Below are positions 33,914-41,423 of a DNA stretch of 64,000 nt, piece after piece. The stretch is taken from the NCBI RefSeq assembly GCF_028209885.1, contig NZ_JAQLEM010000009.1, positions 14,262 through 78,261 on the forward strand. The letters run 5' to 3'. The translations under genes and the position numbers were made by a program. The notes beneath the pieces are model-generated. The model was not told the origin of the DNA, did not search any database, and was given only the letters and a program-made list of their open reading frames with translations. This DNA comes from Collinsella aerofaciens. GTDB taxonomy: Bacteria; Actinomycetota; Coriobacteriia; Coriobacteriales; Coriobacteriaceae. Numbering within the stretch: the first letter of the stretch is position 1; each line of letters opens with the position of its first letter.

Positions 33914-35371
33914 ATGAGCGATAGCCAGAACATGTCCGATGAGGTACGCGCCCGCCTTCGCGCTATTCCTTCCGTCAACGAGCTGCTCGCAGAGTGGCCG
34001 GTTGTGAAGGCGGCGGGGGAGACCTGCGACGCGGTGGTGCATGCCGCCGTCACGGCCGAGCTCGACGAGGAGCGCGCCGCGATTCGTGCCGGCGCCGCCC
34101 CGCGTTCCAAGCGCGACCTGGCCTCGGCCATCGAGTGGCGTGCGCATCGATCCGCACTGCCGAGCCTGCGCCCTGCCGTCAACGCCACGGGTGTGGTCAT
34201 CCATACCAACTTGGGTCGCGCCCCGCTCGCGGAGTCGGCGGCAAAGGCCGTGGCCGAGGTCGCGCGTGGCTACAGCACGCTCGAGTACAGCGTGGACACC
34301 TGCTCGCGCGGGTCGCGCAAGGAGCACGCCGCGCAGCTCATCCGCTCGCTTACCGGTGCCGAGGACGCGCTGGTCGTTAACAACAACGCCGCCGCTGTGC
34401 TGCTGGTGCTGGCGACCCATGCCGCAGGCAAGGAGGTCATCGTCAGCCGCGGCGAGCTTGTCGAGATCGGCGGCAGCTTCCGCATCCCCGATGTCATGGC
34501 GGCTTCGGGCGCCAAACTCGTCGAGGTCGGCGCCACCAACCGCACGCACCTGGCTGATTATGAGCAAGCCATCACGCCCGATACGGCGATGATCCTCAAG
34601 GTCCATCCTTCCAACTATCGCATCGAGGGCTTTCACGAGGAAGTGGGCTCTCGGGAGCTTGCCGCCCTGGCCCACAAGCATGGTCTGCTGTTCTACGAGG
34701 ACCAGGGTTCGGGCGCGCTGTTGCCCGACGACATCTTGGTGCGCGGCGGCGAAGAAACCACGCCGGCTTCGGTTTCGGCAGGGCTCGATCTGGTGTCGTG
34801 CTCGGGCGATAAGCTGCTCGGTGCCGCACAGGCGGGCATTATCATGGGCCGTCGCGATCTGGTCCAGGCCTGCGGGTCGCATCCGCTTATGCGTGCCCTA
34901 CGCCCGGGCAAGCTCGCACTGGCGGCGCTCGAGGCTACACTACGCATTTACATGGATGGGGCGGATGTGGCCCATCGCGAGGTACCGGTGCTCAATATGC
35001 TCACGCTTCCGCAGGCCCATCTGGAGCGTCGCGCACGCAAGTTGCGCGATCGTATGGTCGCCGGGCTCGATAAGGCGGGTTGCCCGTGCGCCGTTCAGGT
35101 GGAGATCGTCGAGGAGTCGTCGACTCCCGGCGGCGGCTCGCTGCCTACCGTGGAGCTACCCACGATGTGCGTGGCCGTCTGCCCGGTCGACGGGCGCCTG
35201 TCCGTCGACGCACTTAAGCGCTCGCTCGTTCAAGACTTCGATACGCCAGTCGTCACGCGCGCCTCGCACGACCGCATTCTGTTTGACGTGCGCACGCTCG
35301 TGGGTGACCGCGATATCGAGACAGCGGCGTCGACGCTCGTCGCGTGCGTTGAGAAGGCGGTTGCACGATGA
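33914..35371 (+). CDS. selA: L-seryl-tRNA(Sec) selenium transferase
   Basis: A 485-residue PLP enzyme that converts seryl-tRNA(Sec) to selenocysteyl-tRNA(Sec) with selenophosphate. Motifs: NATGVVIHTNLGRAPL, YSTLEYSVDTCSRGSRKEH, VVNNNAAAVLLVL, SRGELVEIGGSFRIPDVM and the PLP lysine in SCSGDKLLGAAQAGII near residue 300. GAAAGG precedes ATG 33914. Its stop overlaps the selB start (ATGA). SelD upstream provides the selenium donor. Confidence 0.97.
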   Translation: MSDSQNMSDEVRARLRAIPSVNELLAEWPVVKAAGETCDAVVHAAVTAELDEERAAIRAGAAPRSKRDLASAIEWRAHRSALPSLRPAVNATGVVIHTNLGRAPLAESAAKAVAEVARGYSTLEYSVDTCSRGSRKEHAAQLIRSLTGAEDALVVNNNAAAVLLVLATHAAGKEVIVSRGELVEIGGSFRIPDVMAASGAKLVEVGATNRTHLADYEQAITPDTAMILKVHPSNYRIEGFHEEVGSRELAALAHKHGLLFYEDQGSGALLPDDILVRGGEETTPASVSAGLDLVSCSGDKLLGAAQAGIIMGRRDLVQACGSHPLMRALRPGKLALAALEATLRIYMDGADVAHREVPVLNMLTLPQAHLERRARKLRDRMVAGLDKAGCPCAVQVEIVEESSTPGGGSLPTVELPTMCVAVCPVDGRLSVDALKRSLVQDFDTPVVTRASHDRILFDVRTLVGDRDIETAASTLVACVEKAVAR

Positions 35372-37335
35372 GTGAGGTTCAAGCGCTGGTGGAGTGTCCC
35401 GTTATCGTGGGCACGGCGGGCCACGTCGACCACGGTAAGTCGGCATTGATTGAGGCACTGACCGGCAAGAATCCCGACCGTCTGGAGGTTGAACGCCGTC
35501 GCGGTATGACCGTGGAGCTGGGCTTTGGCGAGCTGGCGCTGCCGAGTGGCAAGATCGTTGGCCTGGTCGACGTGCCGGGCCACGCGCATTACTTGCGCGC
35601 CATGGTGCAGGGCGCCACGGGTATCGACGTGGCCGTGCTGGTGGTCTCTGCCGTTGAGGGCGTAATGCCGCAGACCCGCGAGCACGTGCATGTGCTGGAG
35701 CTGCTGGGCGTTACGCATATGGTGGTCGCGCTGACGATGTGTGACTTGGCCGACGCCGAGATGACCGAGCTTGCCGAGCTCGATGTCGATGACTTTTTGT
35801 CGGGTACCGTGTTTGCGGACGCGCCGATGGTGCCCGTGTCGTCCAAGACCGGCGCGGGAATCGATGACCTGCTGGCTGCGCTCGACGAGCAGGTTGCCGC
35901 TTGCTGGGATGCCTGCCGTGCCCGTGGCGAGCTCACCGATGCCGCACCGCGTCTGCCCATCGACCGCTGCTTTACGATCAAGGGCGTCGGTACCGTGGTG
36001 ACGGGAACGTTGCACGATGCGCCGGTTGCGGTGGGCGACGAGCTGATGGCTTTGCCGTCGCGTACGGTCTGTCGCGTGCGCGGGATTCAGGTGCATGGCG
36101 ATACGCCGCGGGCGTTGCCCGGTCAGCGTGTGGCGCTCAACTTGGTGGGCGATGCCGTCGCCGCGCTCGATCGCGGTGAGATGCTCGGCGTGGCAGACCG
36201 TTTTGGTCAGACGTTGCGCTTTATGATGGCGTTTACGTATTTGGGTCGCGAGGGAGCCAAGCCGCGTGTGCTCGAGTCGGGTGCGCGTGTGCACGTGATG
36301 GCGGGTACGGCCGAGGTCGTCGGTCGCATCATGTTCATGGAGGGCGAGGCCCCCATGGCGGTGGGCGAGACCCGTAATGTTCAGGTGCGCTTGGAGGAGC
36401 CGCTGCCGCTGCGAGCCGGAGACCATGCCGTGGTGCTGTCCTATTCGCCCGTGATGCTCATCGGCGGCGGGCGCGTGCTGCTATCGCGCTGCCGTCGCTC
36501 GCGCGAGCTTTCGGCGGGGGAGCGCACGCTGCTTGCAGCGCTTGAGGCCGACGATGCCGTCGCTGGTGCGGATGCGTGGCTGGCGCTGCAGGCGTTGCCA
36601 GTCGTGGTCGCTGACGTTGCCGCGGCGCTAGATCTTGTTTCCGGTGAGGCCGATACCGCGCTGAACGAGTTGGTGGCACGAGGTGTTGTTTGCGAGCTTG
36701 CTGGCTCGGGCGATGCGCTGTATGTGAATGCCGCCGTGCTCGATGCCGCCATGGGCGTGCTGGCGGCGACCCTGTCGGCCATGCACGCGGCGGCTCCCAA
36801 GGAGACGGGCTTTACGCCCGGCGCCGTTGCCCATGCTGCGTGGCCTGCCGCTGATGAAGGCGTTGCCGCGGCCCTGATTGCCGAGGGCTGCTCCCGTGGC
36901 GTGTGCGCCGCCGAGGGCGCCGAGGTATTCGATCCGCATTCGGCCGCCGCGGCGGCACGCGTGGTGCGAGAGGCTTGCGAGCGCATCGTCGCGCTGCTTG
37001 ACGAGGCTGGCCTGGATGCACCGGCGCTTCCCGAGGTGGGCGAACAGCTGCAGCTCGGTCGCGACACCATGACGCGTGCCCTGCGCGAGCTTTCGCTCAA
37101 CCGCTCGATCGTTAAGGTCGAGCGCGACGTTGCCCTGTCCGCTGCCGCCGAGTCCCATGCGCGTGAGCTTGTCGCCGCCGCCATAGAGGCAGCCGGCGGC
37201 GCTGCCACCACGAGCGTGCTGCGCGAGGCCCTGGGTGTGTCGCGCAAACGCGCCATTAGCATCTTGGAGCACCTAGATGCCGTGCGCTTTACGGTGCTCG
37301 ACAAGGATGCCGGCGGCCTGCGCTCCCTGCGCTAG
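35368..37335 (+). CDS. selB: Selenocysteine-specific elongation factor
   Basis: A 655-residue GTPase that brings Sec-tRNA to the ribosome at SECIS-marked UGA codons. G1 is GHVDHGKS (residues 18-25), G2/G3 region RRGMTVELGFGEL and VDVPGHAHYLRAMVQG, then three beta-barrel domains and a C-terminal series of winged helices that bind SECIS RNA (REALGVSRKRAISILEHLD at the end). It overlaps selA by four bases. The tRNA-Sec gene begins 36 bases after its stop. Confidence 0.97.
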   Translation: MSEVQALVECPVIVGTAGHVDHGKSALIEALTGKNPDRLEVERRRGMTVELGFGELALPSGKIVGLVDVPGHAHYLRAMVQGATGIDVAVLVVSAVEGVMPQTREHVHVLELLGVTHMVVALTMCDLADAEMTELAELDVDDFLSGTVFADAPMVPVSSKTGAGIDDLLAALDEQVAACWDACRARGELTDAAPRLPIDRCFTIKGVGTVVTGTLHDAPVAVGDELMALPSRTVCRVRGIQVHGDTPRALPGQRVALNLVGDAVAALDRGEMLGVADRFGQTLRFMMAFTYLGREGAKPRVLESGARVHVMAGTAEVVGRIMFMEGEAPMAVGETRNVQVRLEEPLPLRAGDHAVVLSYSPVMLIGGGRVLLSRCRRSRELSAGERTLLAALEADDAVAGADAWLALQALPVVVADVAAALDLVSGEADTALNELVARGVVCELAGSGDALYVNAAVLDAAMGVLAATLSAMHAAAPKETGFTPGAVAHAAWPAADEGVAAALIAEGCSRGVCAAEGAEVFDPHSAAAAARVVREACERIVALLDEAGLDAPALPEVGEQLQLGRDTMTRALRELSLNRSIVKVERDVALSAAAESHARELVAAAIEAAGGAATTSVLREALGVSRKRAISILEHLDAVRFTVLDKDAGGLRSLR

Positions 37336-37371
37336 ATTGGCTGCTCGGTTTGGTAAAATACCGCCGCACTT

Positions 37372-37468
37372 GGGAACGGATGGGCTCCGGTGGGCTCCGC
37401 GGTCCTCAAAACCGTTGCGAGGCGTGCAAAACGTCTTGGATGTGTTCGATTCACATACGTTCCCGCCA
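37372..37468 (+). tRNA. selC: tRNA-Sec (anticodon TCA)
   Basis: 97 bases starting GGGAACGG and ending CGTTCCCGCCA with encoded CCA. Features of tRNA-Sec: anticodon TCA in GCGGT-CCTCAAA-ACCGT, a long variable arm (AGGCG/CGTCT) and T-loop TTCGATT. The base before the anticodon reads C instead of the usual T (position 33). Placed directly after selB, giving a complete selABC block. Confidence 0.95.
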
Positions 37469-37622
37469 TACGCTACCAGCGCTTTTGTGCTCGCGGTCTT
37501 GCTGCGTGCCGCAAAGGCGCTGTTTTGTTTTTGCACGAGCTTTTCGTAGTGCCGCTATTTCGGCGGCGGTATTTAGCTTCGTGCACCGGGTTTCGAGCAT
37601 GCCGATGGGGGTGTTTTGCCGT

Positions 37623-38255
37623 ATGACTACCGTAAGACGTGCCGATCTTTCTTGTGTCGTCCAGGCGGGTGGGCTGTCCTCGCGCATGGGCTGTGATAAG
37701 GCGCGCATGGCGTTTTGCGGCGAGCCGCTCATCGAACGCGTGCTGGGTCGGCTGGCGCCAGTTGCCGGCGAGTTGGTCGTGACGACTTCGCGTCCCAGCG
37801 AGCTTGCCTACCTTGAGGAGCGCACGTTTGGCGGCCTGGTGCCGCGAATAGTGTCGGACCTTGAGGGGCCGGCGGGCGCCATGCGCGGCATCGCGAGTTC
37901 GCTGACTGCGGCCCGGCTGCCTCTCGCTGCTATCGTCGCCTGTGATATGCCGTTTGTCTCTTCGGAGCTAATCGGTGCCCTTGCTGGCTGTGTCGAGGCC
38001 GAGGCGCTCGACGTGTGCGTGCCGCGCGAGGAGCGGGGGATTGAGCCGCTTTGCGCCGTCTGGCGTCGTGACGCGTGTGCTCCGGTTGCCCAAGAGCTGC
38101 TCGCCGGTGACCGTCAGCGAATCCGCTGCCTGATCGACCGGGTGAACGCCGGGCATTTGGACGAGCCTCAGATTGTCGCGGTCGCCGGCTCGACGCTCTG
38201 CTTCGAGAACGTCAATACGCCCGAGGAGTTTGCGGCGGCCGAGTTACTCGCCTAG
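37623..38255 (+). CDS. mobA: Molybdenum cofactor guanylyltransferase-like protein MobA
   Basis: A 210-residue nucleotidyltransferase with the MobA start QAGGLSSRMGCDKARMAF, a metal-binding VACDMPFVSSEL and EPLCAVWRRD. MobA adds GMP to molybdopterin for the DMSO-reductase family; a relative adds CMP for xanthine-dehydrogenase types, and sequence alone does not settle which. The start is chosen at ATG 37623 with a G-rich stretch 9 bases upstream; in-frame ATGs at 37599 and 37605 are possible. Both FdhF (guanine cofactor) and the hydroxylase at 40521-44254 (cytosine cofactor) are potential clients. DUF3343 follows after 15 bases. Confidence 0.88.
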   Translation: MTTVRRADLSCVVQAGGLSSRMGCDKARMAFCGEPLIERVLGRLAPVAGELVVTTSRPSELAYLEERTFGGLVPRIVSDLEGPAGAMRGIASSLTAARLPLAAIVACDMPFVSSELIGALAGCVEAEALDVCVPREERGIEPLCAVWRRDACAPVAQELLAGDRQRIRCLIDRVNAGHLDEPQIVAVAGSTLCFENVNTPEEFAAAELLA

Positions 38256-38270
38256 ACGATTGGAGTTGCC

Positions 38271-38666
38271 ATGTCTCACGATATTTGTCCCGACACGGGA
38301 GAACCTTGCACTTGCGATGGGTCCGAGCCTTGCACCTGCGGCTGTGGCGGCTGTGGACATACGGCCGAGGAAGAGGCAGCGGCGGCTGCGTATCGCGAGT
38401 CGCACCGCGAGGCCTCGTTCGGCGATGCCCCTGATCACGAACGCAAAATCATCGCGTCGTTCGACAGCACCTTCGATGTGATGGAATGCGAACAGCTGTG
38501 TCTTGCCGCCGGTGTGCCCGGGCGCATCATGCCGCTGCCCGGCTCCATCACCGCCGGCTGCGGGCTGTGCTGGGCCATGCCGTTCTCGGGCGATGCCCTC
38601 GCCGCCTTCCGCGCCGCCACCGAGGGCCGCGTAACCCCCGCCGACTACCACCAGCTCGTCCTCTAA
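38271..38666 (+). CDS. DUF3343 protein with Cys-rich N-terminal extension
   Basis: 131 residues. The C-terminal 85 residues are DUF3343 (FDSTFDVMECEQLC, GVPGRIMPLPGSITAGCGLCWAM). The first 30 residues are an unusual extension with seven cysteines at 6, 13, 15, 21, 23, 25 and 28 and a histidine at 30, in the form CTCDGSEPCTCGCGGCGH, suited to bind a metal or carry reactive selenium or sulfur. The gene follows mobA and so belongs to the molybdenum/selenium group. The short paralogue at 10417-10668 lacks the extension. TTGGAG precedes ATG 38271. Confidence 0.85.
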   Translation: MSHDICPDTGEPCTCDGSEPCTCGCGGCGHTAEEEAAAAAYRESHREASFGDAPDHERKIIASFDSTFDVMECEQLCLAAGVPGRIMPLPGSITAGCGLCWAMPFSGDALAAFRAATEGRVTPADYHQLVL

Positions 38667-38675
38667 CCACCAACA

Positions 38676-38708
38676 CCACCACAAAGGTGCCTGTCCCCAA
38701 TGTGGTGG
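38676..38708. repeat. Small palindromic element
   Basis: CCACCACA (38676-38683) and TGTGGTGG (38701-38708) around a 17-base loop that reads AAGGTGCCTGTCCCCAA. It lies 10 bases after the DUF3343 stop and may terminate that operon, though only TTT follows. Confidence 0.6.
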
Positions 38709-38923
38709 TTTGGAACACGTGGACGAAACAGCTTCGAAACACGCGATTTGTGCGTCGGGCACTCAAAAACGCTTCTACCTGCATCGTAATCAAAACGAAA
38801 CATCTGCTCGTCGGCTTATGCGAAACTTTGCTGCAACAGTGCGATATTATCCATACTCGATAAAGCTCGCGGCGCATGGGGCGCCTCGAACGACACCTTT
38901 CTTTTCCATCAATTGGAGGAAGC

Positions 38924-40279
38924 ATGAGCTACACGCAGAAAGTTCTCGACGAGCTCAAGGCCCGCTATCCCGAGCAGCCTGAGTTCATCCAGGCCGCGAC
39001 CGAGATCCTCGGCACCATCCAGCCGGCGCTCGACGCCCATCCCGAGTACGAGGAGGCCGCCCTGCTTGAGCGCCTCGTCGAGCCCGAGCGCATCGTTATG
39101 TTCCGTGTCCCCTGGGTCGACGACCAGGGCAAGGTCCAGGTCAACCGCGGCTACCGCGTCGAGTTCAACTCTGCCATTGGACCCTACAAGGGCGGCCTGC
39201 GCTTTAACCCGACGGTCACCCTGGGTATGCTCAAGTTCCTGGGTCTGGAGCAGATCCTCAAGAACAGCCTGACCACCCTTCCCATGGGCGGCGGCAAGGG
39301 CGGCTCCGACTTTGACCCCAAGGGCAAGTCCAACAACGAGATCATGCACTTCTGCCAGTCCTTCATGACCGAGCTCTATCGCCACATCGGCCCCAACACC
39401 GACGTTCCCGCCGGCGACCTGGGCGTTGGCGGCCGCGAGGTTGCCTACCTGTTCGGTCAGTACAAGCGCCTGACCAACGAGTGGACCGGCGTCCTCACTG
39501 GCAAGGGCCTCTCCTTTGGCGGTTCGCTCGCCCGTACCGAGGCCACCGGCTACGGCCTGGCCTACTTTGTGGACGAGTACCTCAAGAGCCGCGGCGACTC
39601 CTTCGAGGGCAAGAACGTCGTCGTTCACGGCTCCGGTAACGTCGCCATCTACGCAGTCCAGAAGGTTTCCCAGCTCGGCGGCAAGGTGCTCGCCTGCTCC
39701 GATACTCACGGCTGGGTTGAGGATCCCGACGGCATCGACTACACCGTGCTCGAGCACGTCTACAACAAGAAGCGCTCCGGCCACGACAAGGGCGTCACGC
39801 TCGCTATGTACGTTGACGAGAAGCCCAACGCCGTGTGGCACGAGGGCGACGGCCGCGGCGTTTGGCAGCTACCCTGCGACATCGCGCTGCCTTGCGCTCG
39901 CGAGAACACACTGTTGCTCGAGGACGCCCAGGCGCTCGTCGCCAACGGCTGCAAGGTGGTCGGCGAGGGCGCGAACATGCCCACGACCATCGAGGCCACG
40001 ACCTACTTCCAGGAGAACGGCGTCGCCTTTATGCCCGGTAAGGCTGCCAACGCCGGCGGCGTGCTCGTGTCCGGCCTGGAGATGAGCCAGAACGCCGAGC
40101 ACCTGTCCTGGACCTTCGAGGAGGTCGACGGCAAGCTCGAGCAGCTCATGCGCGGCATGTTCCACAACGTGGACGACACCGCCAAGAAGTACGGCGAGGA
40201 GGGCAACTTTGTCATGGGCGCCAACATCGCCGGCTTCCTGAAGGTCGCCGACGCCATGCTCGCCCAGGGCGTCTGCTAA
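38924..40279 (+). CDS. gdhA: NADP-type glutamate dehydrogenase
   Basis: A 451-residue hexameric glutamate dehydrogenase that fixes ammonia onto 2-oxoglutarate. Motifs: GPYKGGLRFNPTV, the catalytic lysine in LPMGGGKGGSDFDPKG, PAGDLGVGGREVAYLFGQYK and the nucleotide-binding VVHGSGNVAIYAVQK. Length and motifs are those of the biosynthetic type. ATG 38924 follows TTGGAGGA. Monocistronic, ended by the terminator at 40307-40338. Cofactor choice is inferred from the family. Confidence 0.95.
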   Translation: MSYTQKVLDELKARYPEQPEFIQAATEILGTIQPALDAHPEYEEAALLERLVEPERIVMFRVPWVDDQGKVQVNRGYRVEFNSAIGPYKGGLRFNPTVTLGMLKFLGLEQILKNSLTTLPMGGGKGGSDFDPKGKSNNEIMHFCQSFMTELYRHIGPNTDVPAGDLGVGGREVAYLFGQYKRLTNEWTGVLTGKGLSFGGSLARTEATGYGLAYFVDEYLKSRGDSFEGKNVVVHGSGNVAIYAVQKVSQLGGKVLACSDTHGWVEDPDGIDYTVLEHVYNKKRSGHDKGVTLAMYVDEKPNAVWHEGDGRGVWQLPCDIALPCARENTLLLEDAQALVANGCKVVGEGANMPTTIEATTYFQENGVAFMPGKAANAGGVLVSGLEMSQNAEHLSWTFEEVDGKLEQLMRGMFHNVDDTAKKYGEEGNFVMGANIAGFLKVADAMLAQGVC

Positions 40280-40306
40280 ATTTTCGCTCGACATAGCATG
40301 TGATGA

Positions 40307-40338
40307 GGCTCCCAGCTATCCGGCTGGGAGCCTTTTCT
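40307..40338 (+). terminator. Intrinsic terminator of gdhA
   Basis: Perfect stem GGCTCCCAGC / GCTGGGAGCC with a six-base loop, then TTTTCT. Confidence 0.95.
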
Positions 40339-40355
40339 ATCCCGGAGGACTCCTC

Positions 40356-40428
40356 ATAACTTGCGGTGAAATACGGACTGTTTAGCGCCCCAGAACGGCT
40401 AATCAGTCCGTATATCACCGCAAGTTAT
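40356..40428. repeat. Palindromic element, family C copy 3
   Basis: Arms 40356-40380 and 40404-40428 pair at 24 of 25 positions. The core TGCGGTGAAATACGGACT is that of copies 1 and 2, but the outer bases read ATAACT.../...AGTTAT instead of AAGT.../...ACT: the pairing is kept with different bases. Confidence 0.88.
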
Positions 40429-40520
40429 GTATGGGTGGGTGGATTTTGTCCTAAAACGGTGTGCGGCCCCTCGTTTGGTACACTTAAAGGTACTGGACAA
40501 GTGGAGAGATGGGGGAGAAC

Positions 40521-41423
40521 GTGCTCAAGTTCGGTACCTACGTCCGTGTTGGAAACGCGGCCGAAGCCTATGAGCTCTTGCAGAAGAACCGCAACAACAA
40601 GATTGTGGGCGGCGGCATCTGGATGCGCTTGGGTTCGCGCCGTGTGGCGACGGCGATTGACCTTTCGGCCTGCGGACTCGATCAGATCGAGGAGACCGAG
40701 ACCGAGTTTCGCATCGGTGCCATGTGCACCCTGCGCCAGCTCGAGCGCCATGCCGGGCTCAACGCGCTTGTCAACAATGTCTTTGAGTTCGCCGTCCACG
40801 ACATCGTGGGCGTGCAGCTGCGCAATACCGCCACGGTGGGCGGCAGCATCTACGGCCGCTTTGGCTTCTCGGACGTTCTCTCCGCCTTCCTCGCGCTCGA
40901 TTCCTATGTTGAGCTGACGGGCGCCGGTCGCGTGCCGCTCGCCGAGTTCGTGGACATGGGCTACGTGCGCGACGTGATCGAGCATGTCGTGGTCGTCAAG
41001 CATGATTACCGTGCGAGCTACGAGGCCGTGCGCAAGGCCGCGACCGATTTCCCCTCGCTCAACGTCACCGTCGCCTGGTGGGACAACAGCTGGCATGTCA
41101 CCGTGGGCGCCCGCCCGCTGCGCGCGACCTTGCTGCAGGGCGAGGCGTGCGGCCTTACCAACGAGCATCCTTCCGAGGACGAGCTTCGCGCCCTTGCCGC
41201 GTCCGTACGCGCGCTGAGCTATGGCACCAACATGTGGGGCTCGGCCGACTACCGCCGCCGCATCTCGGCCCCGCTGGCGATTCAGGCCGTGCGCCGCGCC
41301 GCCGGCATCGAGCTTTCGGCCGCGCTTGCCCGCGAGCTCGAGGGCGTGCAGATTCCCAAGTTTGCCACGGACGAGTATTCCTGCCGCCGCGTGCCCGGCG
41401 TCGATTCTAGCGAGGTGCGCTAA
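40521..41423 (+). CDS. FAD-binding subunit of a xanthine-dehydrogenase-type molybdenum hydroxylase
   Basis: A 300-residue subunit of the CoxM/XdhB family. It shows the FAD-binding VGGGIWMRLG and the second motif NTATVGGSIYGRFGFSDVL. It passes electrons from the iron-sulfur clusters of its partner to NAD or another acceptor. GTG 40521 is chosen because GGGGGAG lies just before it; an ATG at 40509 is possible but would have no spacing to its ribosome binding site. The stop overlaps the start of the next gene (TAATG). A hydroxylase of purine, nicotinate or a related ring is likely; the substrate cannot be read from sequence. Confidence 0.85.
   Translation: MLKFGTYVRVGNAAEAYELLQKNRNNKIVGGGIWMRLGSRRVATAIDLSACGLDQIEETETEFRIGAMCTLRQLERHAGLNALVNNVFEFAVHDIVGVQLRNTATVGGSIYGRFGFSDVLSAFLALDSYVELTGAGRVPLAEFVDMGYVRDVIEHVVVVKHDYRASYEAVRKAATDFPSLNVTVAWWDNSWHVTVGARPLRATLLQGEACGLTNEHPSEDELRALAASVRALSYGTNMWGSADYRRRISAPLAIQAVRRAAGIELSAALARELEGVQIPKFATDEYSCRRVPGVDSSEVR

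Noticed and set aside
37277..37549. Short protein frames over 37277-37549
   Set aside because: They cover the tRNA-Sec gene and have no family features.
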